Positions 1-8,055 of a stretch of DNA of 25,424 bases are shown here, in pieces (position 1 is the stretch's first letter; every line of letters starts with the position of its first letter). Made by a program: the position numbers and the translations under genes. The notes under the pieces were generated by a model. The model saw only the letters and a program-made list of their open reading frames with translations, was not told where the DNA came from and ran no database searches. The stretch comes from Actinomycetes bacterium (GTDB lineage: Bacteria > Actinomycetota > Acidimicrobiia > Acidimicrobiales > Microtrichaceae). Where the stretch lies: the NCBI GenBank assembly GCA_023427825.1, contig JAEZAI010000218.1, positions 1-25,424 of the forward strand, given 5' to 3'.

Positions 1-563
1 TCCCAGTGGGCTCCGAAGCTCGGCGTGGGCCGCGCGCTCAGGTAGCCGTGCGTGTTGACCGGACAGCCGAACACCCGCTCGACGGTCTCCGCCACCACCA
101 TGGACGGTCCGTCCCGGAGGTCGATCCCGTCGAACACGGCCGTGTAGCCCTCGTGCAGCGCGGCCGCGACTCGGCCGACGTCCAGGAACGACCGGGCGCC
201 GGGGCCGCCTCGGGTGACCAGCGCGGCGCCGTCGGGCAGGAAGTCCTGGTCGCGCACCAACCGCACCGCTCCCGGACCGAACGACACCTCGGCGAGCCGG
301 TCCAGCGTCGCCGGGGTGGGCAGCGGCCCGGCGAGCACCTCGTCGCCGACCGGAGCGAGCTGCATGGTCGCCGCGTCGGTGGTCTGGGCCAGCGCTCCGA
401 GCCCCAAGGTGGGGAACCATCGCGACAGGGTCTCCTCGGCGGACCGGCGGGAACGCCCCATGGCGAGGGCAAGACCCCGTTCGAGTGGGTGCTCCTCGGA
501 CGCAAGGTGCATGCCCGACACCTCGGGCGCGACCGGCTCCACCACCGCCTCAGTCACGTGCAC
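1..563 (-). CDS. JmjC/cupin-4-like oxygenase, N-terminal part (runs off left edge)
   Basis: No stop is reached before the window edge, so only about 187 residues are visible. The end of the visible part reads GCPVNTHGYL, then a serine/proline turn, then HWD. This matches the Cupin_4 (JmjC, ROXA/MINA-type) pattern in which a tyrosine-containing strand leads into the iron-binding HxD. Upstream, FLDVGRVAAALHEGYTAVFDG is the usual preceding segment of these proteins. Family members are Fe(II)/2-oxoglutarate hydroxylases, often of ribosomal proteins; the substrate here cannot be read from sequence. The GTG at 563 overlaps the upstream gene by 14 bp, and a GTG at 557 is the alternative start, so the two genes are probably co-transcribed. 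The second histidine ligand and C-terminal domain lie outside the window. Family fairly sure; function open. Confidence 0.72.
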   Translation of the reverse strand, partial: MHVTEAVVEPVAPEVSGMHLASEEHPLERGLALAMGRSRRSAEETLSRWFPTLGLGALAQTTDAATMQLAPVGDEVLAGPLPTPATLDRLAEVSFGPGAVRLVRDQDFLPDGAALVTRGGPGARSFLDVGRVAAALHEGYTAVFDGIDLRDGPSMVVAETVERVFGCPVNTHGYLSARPTPSFGAHW

Positions 564-1761
564 CCCCGGCGATCTCGATCAGCCCGGCGGCGAGGAGCGA
601 CGCCAGCGCCGCGACCCCGCTCTGACCGCAGGAGCCGGACCAGCCCGCGGAGGAATGCCAGCTGCCGTCCGCGAGCTCGGCGACCCGCTCGAGGAGCTCG
701 GGCGGACCAGCCAACCGCGACGTGCCGACCACCAGGTCGCCATCCGCGTCGATCCACCAGCCGGTGGGCGCCGCGATCCGGACCCGTCGATCCGCACCTG
801 CCAACACGGCCAGGGCGTCGGTCAGCCGGAGCGGGCCGGCGTCGGGGGACACGTCGCCGGCACCGGCGGGCGACACCGAGCCCGCGGGGGCGGTGCCCGC
901 CGCGATGCCGGCGAAGCCGTCGGGTCGGTCGAACGGCGAACCGCCGTAGGAGACGACCGGATCCGACGTGTCGAACGGCAGGTCGGCCCGGAGCAGCGGA
1001 TGGTGCCGTGAACGCACGGAGGTGACCGCGGCCGCCACGTCGTCGATCGTCCGCCGGGCGACCTGCACCCGCAGCACGAGGGCAGGTGAGGACGAGTGCA
1101 CGGCGATCGGCCGGTCGGTGCCCGACCAGGCCGCTGCGATCGCAGAGCCAGCGGGGAGGTCCACGGTCCCATCCCCGGTGTCCGCAGCCACCGGGTCCAC
1201 GGCAACCAGGACCCAGTCGGCCTCCGCGGTCGTCATGAGCTCGGCGGCGGCTCCGGGTCCGAGCTGCAGCAGGTCGACCGACACGGGCGCCAGCGACGTG
1301 ACGGTCACGGCGGTCGCGAGCTCCAGCAGCGCGGGGTGCCAGCGCTCGACGCCGGTCAGCACGAGCGCGCCTCCGTGGGCCAGCGCCGAGTGCAGCGTGC
1401 TGACATCAGGCCGGAACAGGTCGTAGGTCGAGCGGAAGTCCACGAGCCCACCGGACCCGTCTGCCGTCGCCAGGCCCAGCCGCGGCGGACGGTTGTCCTC
1501 GAACGCGAGCACGTGGTCGGACAGCTCGAGGAGCTCGGGTACGCCCACCCGGGGCCGGGCCGACCGCGGCTCGGGAGGGTCGGAGAACCACGCCTCGAGC
1601 GAGGTCACCCCGAACCACGACGTCAGGGTCGATCCGGCGACGGCGAGACGCGAGGCGTTCGCAGCCGCCGCAGCGGCTTCGACCGCTCCGCCCGACGCAC
1701 TCGGACGTCGAGCGGGACCGTCACCGGCGGTCCCGATCCGCAGGCTGATCTCCCCGATCAT
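550..1761 (-). CDS. Degenerate cupin/JmjC-like protein, possible non-catalytic paralogue of its neighbour
   Basis: A 403-residue protein starting at ATG 1761; the open frame extends to 1827, but a GGAG sits about 11 bases before this ATG. Residues 109-141 (FRSTYDLF, then a helix, then GALVLTGVERW) resemble the Cupin_4 lead-in strand. Residues about 203-237 (LPAGSAIAAAW to VLRVQVARRTIDDV) resemble its late strands, where 'PxG..H' is usual. The HxD iron motif expected between them is not seen, so catalysis looks unlikely. The C-terminal 60 residues resemble the winged-helix tail of ROXA-type proteins (LLAAGLIEI). It overlaps the next gene, which does keep an HWD motif, by 14 bp. A paired active/inactive arrangement is inference, as is family membership at this level of divergence. 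Confidence 0.55.
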   Translation of the reverse strand: MIGEISLRIGTAGDGPARRPSASGGAVEAAAAAANASRLAVAGSTLTSWFGVTSLEAWFSDPPEPRSARPRVGVPELLELSDHVLAFEDNRPPRLGLATADGSGGLVDFRSTYDLFRPDVSTLHSALAHGGALVLTGVERWHPALLELATAVTVTSLAPVSVDLLQLGPGAAAELMTTAEADWVLVAVDPVAADTGDGTVDLPAGSAIAAAWSGTDRPIAVHSSSPALVLRVQVARRTIDDVAAAVTSVRSRHHPLLRADLPFDTSDPVVSYGGSPFDRPDGFAGIAAGTAPAGSVSPAGAGDVSPDAGPLRLTDALAVLAGADRRVRIAAPTGWWIDADGDLVVGTSRLAGPPELLERVAELADGSWHSSAGWSGSCGQSGVAALASLLAAGLIEIAGGARD

Positions 1762-1808
1762 CGGACTACCGTCTCCGTGACCCCGCTCCGTGTCCACCGA
1801 GTGCAAGT

Positions 1809-2243
1809 GTGCACCCCGTGAGCCCACCCGCCCGTCGATGGATTTCGTTCGCCGTCGGTGCGCTCACGATCCTGCTGGTCGCGGCGCTCGTGCTCGTCCG
1901 GACGCGGGAGGACGCCGCCGACGACACCGCGTCGCCCGACGCCGCCGTCGAGCGTGAGAGCCCGTCCAGGGACGCGATCGACACCTCGTCCGACGTCACG
2001 ATCACGTCGTGCGGCGATGGCGCCGCGCCGACGGTCGCGGTCACGAACTCGTCGGCCACCGCCGCTCGCTACCTCGTCGTCGTTGACGTGGCCGCGCCCG
2101 ACGGCAGCCGCGGCGGGAGCGCCGGAGCCCGGCTGCCGGCGGTCGAGCCCGGCGACACCGTCACCGCCACGCTCGAGGTGCAGGGCGACGTGCGGCCCGG
2201 GTCCACCTGCACCGTCCGGCAGGTGATCAGGACGCCGAGCTGA
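1809..2243 (+). CDS. Small membrane-anchored protein with an extracytoplasmic beta domain
   Basis: A 144-residue protein (141 if the second GTG at 1818 is used; neither has a clear Shine-Dalgarno). A basic start (PPARRW) precedes one hydrophobic helix at about residues 13-30, then an Asp/Ser/Glu-rich spacer. A small domain with two cysteines follows, beginning VTITSCGDG and ending GSTCTVRQVI. The pattern of strand, 'VTNSSA', strand, 'VEPGDTVTATLEV' resembles FxLYD-type domains, which are extracellular beta-sandwiches of unknown role. It diverges from the cupin gene and its last 17 bases overlap the 3' end of the convergent phosphatase gene. No specific function is claimed. Confidence 0.62.
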   Translation: MHPVSPPARRWISFAVGALTILLVAALVLVRTREDAADDTASPDAAVERESPSRDAIDTSSDVTITSCGDGAAPTVAVTNSSATAARYLVVVDVAAPDGSRGGSAGARLPAVEPGDTVTATLEVQGDVRPGSTCTVRQVIRTPS

Positions 2244-2799
2244 CGTCACCGGTCGGCCAGCCGCAGAAAGCCCGGTCGAGCTCGTCGGCGATCTGGGCTG
2301 CGACGCGACGGAACGCCCGCCGGCCGGCTCCCATCGGGTCGGCGACGTCCAGATCGCCGCGCATCATCGCGGTCCGCGGCGCCGCTGCTCGTTCGGCGGC
2401 CCAGCGCCGCACCGCGTCGGGCGTCGTCGCGTCCGGCGGCGCCTCGGCTCCCGTCGCTGCGAGCTCGCGCAAGGTGAACGCACGGTCGACGGCCGTCGGC
2501 CAGTCGGCACCCAGGTCGAGCACGTGCTCGCCGGTCATGGCGACGATGAGGTCGGCCCGGTCCACGATGCCGGCAGTGAGCTGTCGGGAGCTGTGGTGCT
2601 CCAGGTCAAGGCCACGCTCGCGGGCCACCGAGGGGCGGTCGTCGGCCGCCGGCCAGCCGCCGACCAGGAACCCGGCCGACGAGACGTCGAGCAGGATCCC
2701 CTGCCGCCGGAAGAGATCCACGGCGATCGCCTCGGCGAGCGGTGAGCGGGCCTGGTTGGCGGTGCACACGAAGAGGACGGTGGCGCGGCCGGGACTCAC
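2227..2799 (-). CDS. Low-molecular-weight protein tyrosine phosphatase
   Basis: A 190-residue protein with the P-loop C12-TANQA-R18-S19 near the N-terminus, which is the CX5R(S/T) signature of LMW-PTP. D154-P155-M156 is in the place of the general acid. The start is a GTG inside the GTGA overlap with the upstream glycosyltransferase stop, so translation is probably coupled. In capsule and exopolysaccharide loci, Wzb/Etp-type phosphatases dephosphorylate the BY-kinase/co-polymerase that controls chain length. No Wzc-like kinase is visible in this window. It is the last gene of a four-gene minus-strand unit and is about 30-40 residues longer than a minimal LMW-PTP, mainly through the Ala/Arg-rich stretch at 112-147. 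An arsenate reductase role is less likely in this setting. Confidence 0.88.
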   Translation of the reverse strand: MSPGRATVLFVCTANQARSPLAEAIAVDLFRRQGILLDVSSAGFLVGGWPAADDRPSVARERGLDLEHHSSRQLTAGIVDRADLIVAMTGEHVLDLGADWPTAVDRAFTLRELAATGAEAPPDATTPDAVRRWAAERAAAPRTAMMRGDLDVADPMGAGRRAFRRVAAQIADELDRAFCGWPTGDVSSAS

Positions 2800-3953
2800 G
2801 GTGCCGCGACCCCCCGGGCGCCGAGCAGCCGTCGATAGGTGCCGAGGGTGGTCTCGATCACTCGCGCCTGGTCGAACTCGGTCCTTGCCCGCTCGACGGC
2901 GGCCGTCGACATGGCGGTCCGTCGAGAAGGGTCCGCCACGAGCGCGCCGATCGTCGCCGCGAGCGCGCGCGGTGACCTGACGGGCACGAGCACGCCCGTG
3001 CGGCCGGCATCCACCACCTGGCGGCACCCGCGGATGTCCGTCGCAACGATCGGGAGCCCGCACGCGGCGGCCTCCATGGCCGAGCGCGGGAAGCCCTCAC
3101 GGTGCGAGGCCAGCACGTAGACGTCCATGGCCTGGTAGAGGTCGTCCACGTCGTCGCGCATGCCGAGGAACCGCACGCCGTCGGCCTCGGCGCGCCGGAT
3201 CAGCGCCTGGTCGATGCCGTCGGACTTGTCCGGCTCGTCGGGGCCGATCACCACGAGCACGGCGTCGACGGCGCCGCGCAGCGACGACCACGCCTCGAAC
3301 AGCTCCCGGTAGCCCTTCTCGAGCACGAGCCGACCGACCGCACCCACGACCACGGTCGAGTCGTCGATCCCGAGCTCGTCGCGGACGCGCTGACGTGTCG
3401 CTCCCGACGTGTCCGGCCGGAATCGGATGAGGTCGATCCCGTTGCCGAGCAGGGTCAGCTTGGCGGCGGGCACCCGGAGAGTGCGACGCAGGGTGTCCAG
3501 GTCCTCGGGGTTCTGGACCAGTTCGGCGTCCGAGCAGGTCGAGGCCAGCCGCTCGAGCCCGTAGACGACCGCTCGCTTGGCGATCCCGTCGTCGGGGAGC
3601 GCGTACAGCCCGTGCACGGTGTTGACCACGACCGGGACGCCCGTGGTCCGCGCCGCGATGCGGCCGTACACACCTGGCTTCGGGTTGTGGGTGTGGACGA
3701 CGTCGGGCCGCAGCTCGCGGAACCGGCGGCGGAGCTCGGCGACCGCCCGGAGGTCCTCGCCGAGCGCCATGGAACGCGTGGCGTGCTCGAGCGGCACGTG
3801 GCGGATGCCGCGCCGCTCCAGGTCCGCGACGAACGGACCGGGTGCGCTCATGCCGATCACGTCGTAGCCCGCGGCGGCGAACGCCTCGAGCTGCGGTCCG
3901 AGTAGCAACTCCAGGCTGATGTCGGCCGTGGTGACGTGGACGAGCCGTGTCAT
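2796..3953 (-). CDS. GT4 family glycosyltransferase (PglA/EpsD-like)
   Basis: A 385-residue GT-B retaining glycosyltransferase. The N-terminal Rossmann half contains HTHNPKPGVYGR (87-98) and a VHG motif near 113. The C-terminal half has the NGID donor loop (171-174), GRLVLEKG (207-214) and the EX7E motif E286-GFPRSAM-E294, followed by ATDIRGCRQVV. That last string is typical of GT4 enzymes that add the second sugar onto undecaprenyl-diphosphate-linked HexNAc, such as PglA-like and EpsD-like proteins. The sugar specificity cannot be read. The open frame continues upstream to 4844, but ATG 3953 is chosen because it overlaps the deacetylase stop as ATGA and begins the conserved MTRLVHVTT strand. 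It is the third gene of the operon. Confidence 0.9.
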   Translation of the reverse strand: MTRLVHVTTADISLELLLGPQLEAFAAAGYDVIGMSAPGPFVADLERRGIRHVPLEHATRSMALGEDLRAVAELRRRFRELRPDVVHTHNPKPGVYGRIAARTTGVPVVVNTVHGLYALPDDGIAKRAVVYGLERLASTCSDAELVQNPEDLDTLRRTLRVPAAKLTLLGNGIDLIRFRPDTSGATRQRVRDELGIDDSTVVVGAVGRLVLEKGYRELFEAWSSLRGAVDAVLVVIGPDEPDKSDGIDQALIRRAEADGVRFLGMRDDVDDLYQAMDVYVLASHREGFPRSAMEAAACGLPIVATDIRGCRQVVDAGRTGVLVPVRSPRALAATIGALVADPSRRTAMSTAAVERARTEFDQARVIETTLGTYRRLLGARGVAAP

Positions 3954-4768
3954 GTGCTGGCGTGGCGGTGGCGGACCCGGTTGGCCAGGCGCCGCACGTC
4001 GTCCTCCACGTGCAACCCGCCGGCGACCTTGCGCCGGAACCATCTCGACCCGTCGGACGGCTGGACGGGGGACCGGTGCAACCGGTGCAGGTCGGTGCCC
4101 ACCGTGTTGGCCCTGGTGCCCGCGAGCACCGCGGTGGAGAACCGCTCCCGCACGGCGGCTTCCGCAGCGGGGGAACCCGCGACCGCCTTGGGGTAGGCGA
4201 AGTGGCTGGGATCCACGCCGGCCCGGTCGCGCAGCAGTTCGACCGACCGATCGAGCTCGGCGTCGACCTCGTGGGCCTGCAGCCGATCGAGCAGGAGGTG
4301 GCGATGCGTGTGCGACCCGATCGTCACGACGGGGGACGTCGCGAGCTCCCGGAGGCCCGCCCAGCTCAACGGTCGCCCGCCACCGGGGAACTCGACCTGT
4401 CGGTCCACGAAGTCGGTCGCGACGTAGAACGTGGCCGGCGCCTTGTGCCGCTCCAGCGTGGGCAGGACGTGATCGACCCAGTCGGTCGTCCCGTCGTCGA
4501 AGGTGATGACGACTCCCGGGCGGAGTGGTCCCCCGTCGCGCAGCTCGGCCTCGGCCTGGTCGAGCGAGATCACCCGTTGCGTGTGGACCAACCAGCCGAC
4601 CTGCTCGTCGAACGTCTGCGGATCGAGGTCCATCTGGCCACCGGCGCCCGCTCCGACGCGGTGGTAGATGAGGATCGTGATGCCGGGCGCGGGCTGAGCG
4701 AGCACGTCGGCCGCCGCGGCGGTGACCTTGATCCCGGAGCGGGCGACCTGCGCGAGCCGGGTCTTCAC
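3950..4768 (-). CDS. Polysaccharide deacetylase (NodB/CE4 family)
   Basis: A 272-residue protein with the catalytic motifs of the CE4 NodB domain. TFDDG is at 89-93, giving the base and metal-binding aspartates. S-H153-THR-H157 supplies the HxxxH metal histidines. FAYPKA (190-195) is in the place of motif 3. IYHRV at 34-38 is the usual opening strand of the PgaB/IcaB-like and Polysacc_deac_1 subgroup. Such enzymes remove N-acetyl (or O-acetyl) groups from polysaccharides or lipid-linked sugars. The N-terminus has no clear signal peptide (weakly hydrophobic at 13-32), so it may act on the cytoplasmic face or be exported non-classically. GTG 4768 overlaps the upstream TGA (GTGA), and the gene overlaps the next as ATGA. 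Confidence 0.88.
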   Translation of the reverse strand: MKTRLAQVARSGIKVTAAAADVLAQPAPGITILIYHRVGAGAGGQMDLDPQTFDEQVGWLVHTQRVISLDQAEAELRDGGPLRPGVVITFDDGTTDWVDHVLPTLERHKAPATFYVATDFVDRQVEFPGGGRPLSWAGLRELATSPVVTIGSHTHRHLLLDRLQAHEVDAELDRSVELLRDRAGVDPSHFAYPKAVAGSPAAEAAVRERFSTAVLAGTRANTVGTDLHRLHRSPVQPSDGSRWFRRKVAGGLHVEDDVRRLANRVRHRHAST

Positions 4769-6033
4769 AGGTACTCGACGTCGGCGCCGTCGAGCGAGCG
4801 CCGGCAGTCGAGCACCGGCCGTCCCGCGCCGGCGATCGCCGCACGGTCGAACTCGGCGTGGTCGACGAGGTAGGCGATCACGTCCGCCCGTCCCAGGTCC
4901 TCCGGACCGCCGTCCACGCGGGTCACCCCGTCAGGGAGCTGGGCGGCGTCCACGTGCGGGTCTGCCACGTGCACCTCGGCGCCGAGTCCCTGGAGCTGCT
5001 CGATGATCGGCCGGGACGGCGTCTCGCGGGCGTCCCCGGTGTTGGCCTTGTAGGCCAGGCCGTAGACCAGGATCGTCGAGCCCCGCACCGCCCGGCTGCG
5101 GTCGTTGAGCATGCTCTGGATGCGTCGCACGACGTAGTCGGGCATGTGCTCGTTGACGTCGTTGGCGAGGTCGACGAAGCGGAACGACTGGCCGAGCGAG
5201 CGCTCCACCTGCCATGACAGGTACGAGGGGTCGATCGGGAGGCAGTGACCGCCGACCCCCGGCCCCGGCGTGAAGCGCATGTAGCCGAACGGTTTCGTCG
5301 AGGCGGCGTCGATCGCCTCCCACACGTCGATGTCCAGGTCGTGGGCGAACATCGCCAGCTCGTTGACCAAGGCGATGTTCACGTGGCGGAACGTGTTCTC
5401 GAGCAGCTTCGTGAGCTCGGCCTCGCGAGTGCCCGACACCGCGATCGTCTTCTCCACCAGCCGGTCGAAGAACCCCTGCACGGCGGCCAGCGACGGGTCG
5501 TCCACCCCGGACACCACCTTGGGGGTGTTCTCCAGGCGCCACACGGCGTTGCCGGGGTCGATCCGCTCAGGGCTGTAGCCCAGGTGGAAGTCCGTGCCGG
5601 CCTCCAGTCCGGAACCGGCCTCCAGGATCGGAGCGGCGAGCTCCTCGGTGGTGCCCGGGTAGGTGGTGGACTCGAGGATCACCGTGCACCCGGGCGTGAT
5701 GTGCGGGGCGACGGTGGCGCTGGCTGCCTCGATGTAGGAGAGGTCGGGAGCCCCGTCGCCCATCGGCGTCGGCACGGAGATGACCGCGACGTCGAAGCCC
5801 GCCAGGTCGTCCGCGTCACCGGTCGCCCGGTAGCGGCCGACCGCGATCACCCCGGCCAGTCGGTGGTCCGGGATGTCCTCGACGTGGGAGTCGCCGGCGT
5901 TGAGCCGCTCGACCTTGCGGGGATCGACCTCTAACCCGAGGACGTCGAACCCCGCCTCGGCGGCGCGGACCGCGACGGGCAGTCCGACGTAGCCCTGGCC
6001 GACGACCACGAGTCGGTCGGTGATCCGTTGCAT
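4765..6033 (-). CDS. Nucleotide-sugar 6-dehydrogenase (UDP-GlcNAc/ManNAc dehydrogenase type)
   Basis: A 422-residue NAD-dependent dehydrogenase of the UDP-glucose/GDP-mannose dehydrogenase superfamily. The Rossmann motif is GQGYVG (12-17). PTPMGDGAPDL (89-98) and ESTTYPGTTE (121-130) match the WbpA/TviB/WecC branch better than UDP-glucose dehydrogenase. The catalytic cysteine is C264 in GGHCLPIDP. It should oxidise C6 of a UDP-N-acetylhexosamine to the uronic acid, supplying an acidic sugar for the glycan. GlcNAc or ManNAc as substrate is undecided because no adjacent 2-epimerase is present. The ATG at 6033 has a purine-rich GGGGGAAG just upstream. It is the first gene of the minus-strand operon and diverges from the pglF-like gene across a 192-bp spacer. 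Confidence 0.9.
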   Translation of the reverse strand: MQRITDRLVVVGQGYVGLPVAVRAAEAGFDVLGLEVDPRKVERLNAGDSHVEDIPDHRLAGVIAVGRYRATGDADDLAGFDVAVISVPTPMGDGAPDLSYIEAASATVAPHITPGCTVILESTTYPGTTEELAAPILEAGSGLEAGTDFHLGYSPERIDPGNAVWRLENTPKVVSGVDDPSLAAVQGFFDRLVEKTIAVSGTREAELTKLLENTFRHVNIALVNELAMFAHDLDIDVWEAIDAASTKPFGYMRFTPGPGVGGHCLPIDPSYLSWQVERSLGQSFRFVDLANDVNEHMPDYVVRRIQSMLNDRSRAVRGSTILVYGLAYKANTGDARETPSRPIIEQLQGLGAEVHVADPHVDAAQLPDGVTRVDGGPEDLGRADVIAYLVDHAEFDRAAIAGAGRPVLDCRRSLDGADVEYL

Positions 6034-6225
6034 GACTTCCCCCGGTGTCGAACCTCCCCCGAAACCGTAGGCCCGAGTGTGACCAAGGGCCGGGTGACGG
6101 TCAACGGGTTCATTTCCCCCACTTTGGCACGATTCCGCGCTTGATCTGAGGGTGGTTCAGTGTTTCACTGCCCCAGGCGAATCCGGTCATGAGCCGGGTT
6201 CGACGGGGCGACGACAGGGGCGAGT
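6034..6225. promoter_or_regulatory. Divergent intergenic region, likely two promoters
   Basis: A 192-bp non-coding gap between the dehydrogenase operon and the pglF-like gene. On the minus strand a TTGACC hexamer at about 6096-6101 could be a -35, but no convincing -10 lies 17 bp downstream. On the plus strand TTGATC at about 6141 is a weak -35 candidate. The motif TTCCCCC/CTCCCCC occurs three times (about 6035, 6055 and 6114); read on the minus strand it is a G-rich purine tract, the nearest copy serving as ribosome-binding site. Region function follows from gene orientation; exact elements are uncertain. Confidence 0.4.
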
Positions 6226-8034
6226 GTGGGGCACATGCTGGGGCAGACGGCCGTGGCCGGTCGTCTGCAGCGTCATCGATTTCTGCTGCAGGCCGGGTTC
6301 GACGCGGCCATGTGGCCGCCGGCGCTGCTCTTCGCCGCACTCCTGCGCTACGACTTCGACCTGGGCCGGACCCCGGTCGTCGCGATCCTGGTGTTCGCCG
6401 TCGTCGCCATGGCCGTGCAGGTCGTCGCCGGCCGGTGGATCGGCCTGTACGTGCACCGCTGGCGGTACGGGACGATGGAGGAGGTCGCCGCCGCCGTGCG
6501 GGCCGCGCTCCTGACGACCGGCGTGCTGACCGCGGTCGACCTGGTGCCCGCGCTGGGCCGGCCGGTGCCGCTCAGCACGACCGTGAGCGGTGGCCTGATC
6601 GCCCTGCTCGGCATGGCCACCGGGCGTTTCGCCTGGCGGGTCCAGCTCGAGCGCTGGACCCGGTCCACCGAGCACGACCGCGAGCCGGTGATCGTCTTCG
6701 GCGCGGGCGAGGCCGGGCTCAAGGTCGTCACCGCCATGCGCGGCTCGGGCCCGTACGAGCCGGTGGCGGTCCTCGACGACAACGCGGATCTGCGGAACCT
6801 CGTTCTCAAGGGTGTGCGCGTCCGCGGCGACCGCACGGCGCTGCACGCCGTGGCGGAGCAGACGGGTGCCACCACGTTGGTGATCGCGATCCCGTCGGCG
6901 ACGTCCGCGCTCGTCCGCGACGTCGTCGCGATCGCGGACGACATCGGGCTCACCACGCTGATCCTCCCGCCCGTGGCGGAGCTGTTCGGCGGTTCGGTCG
7001 GGGTCGGCGACATCCGGCCGCTCACGGAGGCCGACCTGCTCGGACGCCGCGAGCTCAACCTCGACATCGACGCCGCGGCGGGGTACCTCACCGGCAAGCG
7101 GGTGCTCGTGACCGGGGCGGGCGGGTCGATCGGTTCGGAGCTGTGCCGCCAGATCGACCGGTTCGCACCGGCGTCGCTGGTCATGCTCGACAGGGACGAG
7201 TCGGCCCTGCAGGCCGTCCAGCTGTCCCTCACCGGACGAGGTCTCCTCGACGACCCTTCGCTGGTCGTCGCCTGCATCCGCGACCGTGAGCGCCTGTCCG
7301 AGGTGTTCGACGAGCACCGACCCGAGGTCGTGTTCCACGCTGCGGCCCTCAAGCACCTGACGCTCCTCGAGCGGCACCCCGACGAGGGCCTCAAGACCAA
7401 CGTGGTGGGGACCGCCAACCTCCTCGAGCTCGCGATCGAGCACGAGGTGACCCACTTCGTGAACATCTCGACCGACAAGGCGGCCGATCCCACGTCGGTC
7501 CTCGGCGTGACGAAGCGCCGGGCGGAGCAGCTCACGGCCGACGCGGCCACGAGGGGAGCGGGCACGTACATCAGCGTGCGCTTCGGCAACGTGCTCGGCA
7601 GCCGTGGGTCGGTCCTGCCGCTGTTCCGGGAGCAGATCGCCCAGGGCGGCCCGGTCACGGTCACTCACCCCGAGGTCATGCGGTACTTCATGACGATCCC
7701 CGAGGCGTGCGAGCTGGTCGTGCAGGCCGGCGCCATCGGCACCGACGGCGATGTGATGGTCCTCGACATGGGCGACCAGGTGCGCATCCTCGACCTGGCC
7801 GAGCGGCTGATCGCGGAGTCGGGGAAGCGGATCGAGATCGTCTTCACGGGACTCCGCCCGGGTGAGAAGCTCGCCGAGCAGCTCGTGTCGGAGCGCGAGC
7901 AGCTGCTGGCGTCCCGGCATCCGCTGATCTCGCGAGCTGCAGTGCCGGCGCTGCCGCTGTCGCTCGTCGAGCACCTGGGCGCCGACGCGGTCCTCGACCT
8001 GCGGTCGGGCGAGCAGGTCCTGCGCAGCGCCTGA
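6226..8034 (+). CDS. pglF: PglF/WbpM/CapD-type UDP-GlcNAc 4,6-dehydratase, membrane-anchored
   Basis: A 602-residue protein, close to the roughly 590 of Campylobacter PglF. It has an N-terminal membrane domain with four hydrophobic helices (about 23-41, 50-66, 92-108, 118-134). A CoA-binding-like Rossmann domain follows (VIVFGAGEAG, 155-164), then the catalytic extended SDR domain with GAGGSIG (297-303). The SDR tyrosine is replaced by the T416-D417-K418 triad in NISTDKAADPTSVLGVTK, the hallmark of this dehydratase family; K430 follows. The product would be UDP-2-acetamido-2,6-dideoxy-4-keto-hexose, first step towards bacillosamine or related sugars. Whether C5 is inverted cannot be decided by eye. 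GTG 6226 has AGGGGC upstream; ATG 6235 is the alternative start. It converges with the epimerase gene 21 bp downstream. Confidence 0.9.
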   Translation: MGHMLGQTAVAGRLQRHRFLLQAGFDAAMWPPALLFAALLRYDFDLGRTPVVAILVFAVVAMAVQVVAGRWIGLYVHRWRYGTMEEVAAAVRAALLTTGVLTAVDLVPALGRPVPLSTTVSGGLIALLGMATGRFAWRVQLERWTRSTEHDREPVIVFGAGEAGLKVVTAMRGSGPYEPVAVLDDNADLRNLVLKGVRVRGDRTALHAVAEQTGATTLVIAIPSATSALVRDVVAIADDIGLTTLILPPVAELFGGSVGVGDIRPLTEADLLGRRELNLDIDAAAGYLTGKRVLVTGAGGSIGSELCRQIDRFAPASLVMLDRDESALQAVQLSLTGRGLLDDPSLVVACIRDRERLSEVFDEHRPEVVFHAAALKHLTLLERHPDEGLKTNVVGTANLLELAIEHEVTHFVNISTDKAADPTSVLGVTKRRAEQLTADAATRGAGTYISVRFGNVLGSRGSVLPLFREQIAQGGPVTVTHPEVMRYFMTIPEACELVVQAGAIGTDGDVMVLDMGDQVRILDLAERLIAESGKRIEIVFTGLRPGEKLAEQLVSEREQLLASRHPLISRAAVPALPLSLVEHLGADAVLDLRSGEQVLRSA

Positions 8035-8055
8035 GGACGTCCGGCCCCGGAGAGG

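Noticed and set aside
38..505. A complete minus-strand frame of 155 codons at the left edge
   Set aside because: It is a shadow rich in Arg and Pro; the other frame of the same strand encodes the cupin with HWD and overlaps the preceding gene correctly.
2796..4844. GT4 gene read as a 682-residue protein
   Set aside because: The extra N-terminal part is antisense-like Arg-rich sequence in another frame of the deacetylase gene; the ATGA junction at 3950-3953 gives the natural start.
6187..7974. A 595-codon minus-strand frame opposite the pglF-like gene
   Set aside because: It is the antisense shadow of a well-conserved dehydratase and shows no family motif.
8035..8055. Rho-independent terminator between convergent genes
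   Set aside because: No stem followed by a T-run is present here or at the other convergent junctions (10622-10631, 14139-14160); the gaps are too short or overlap.
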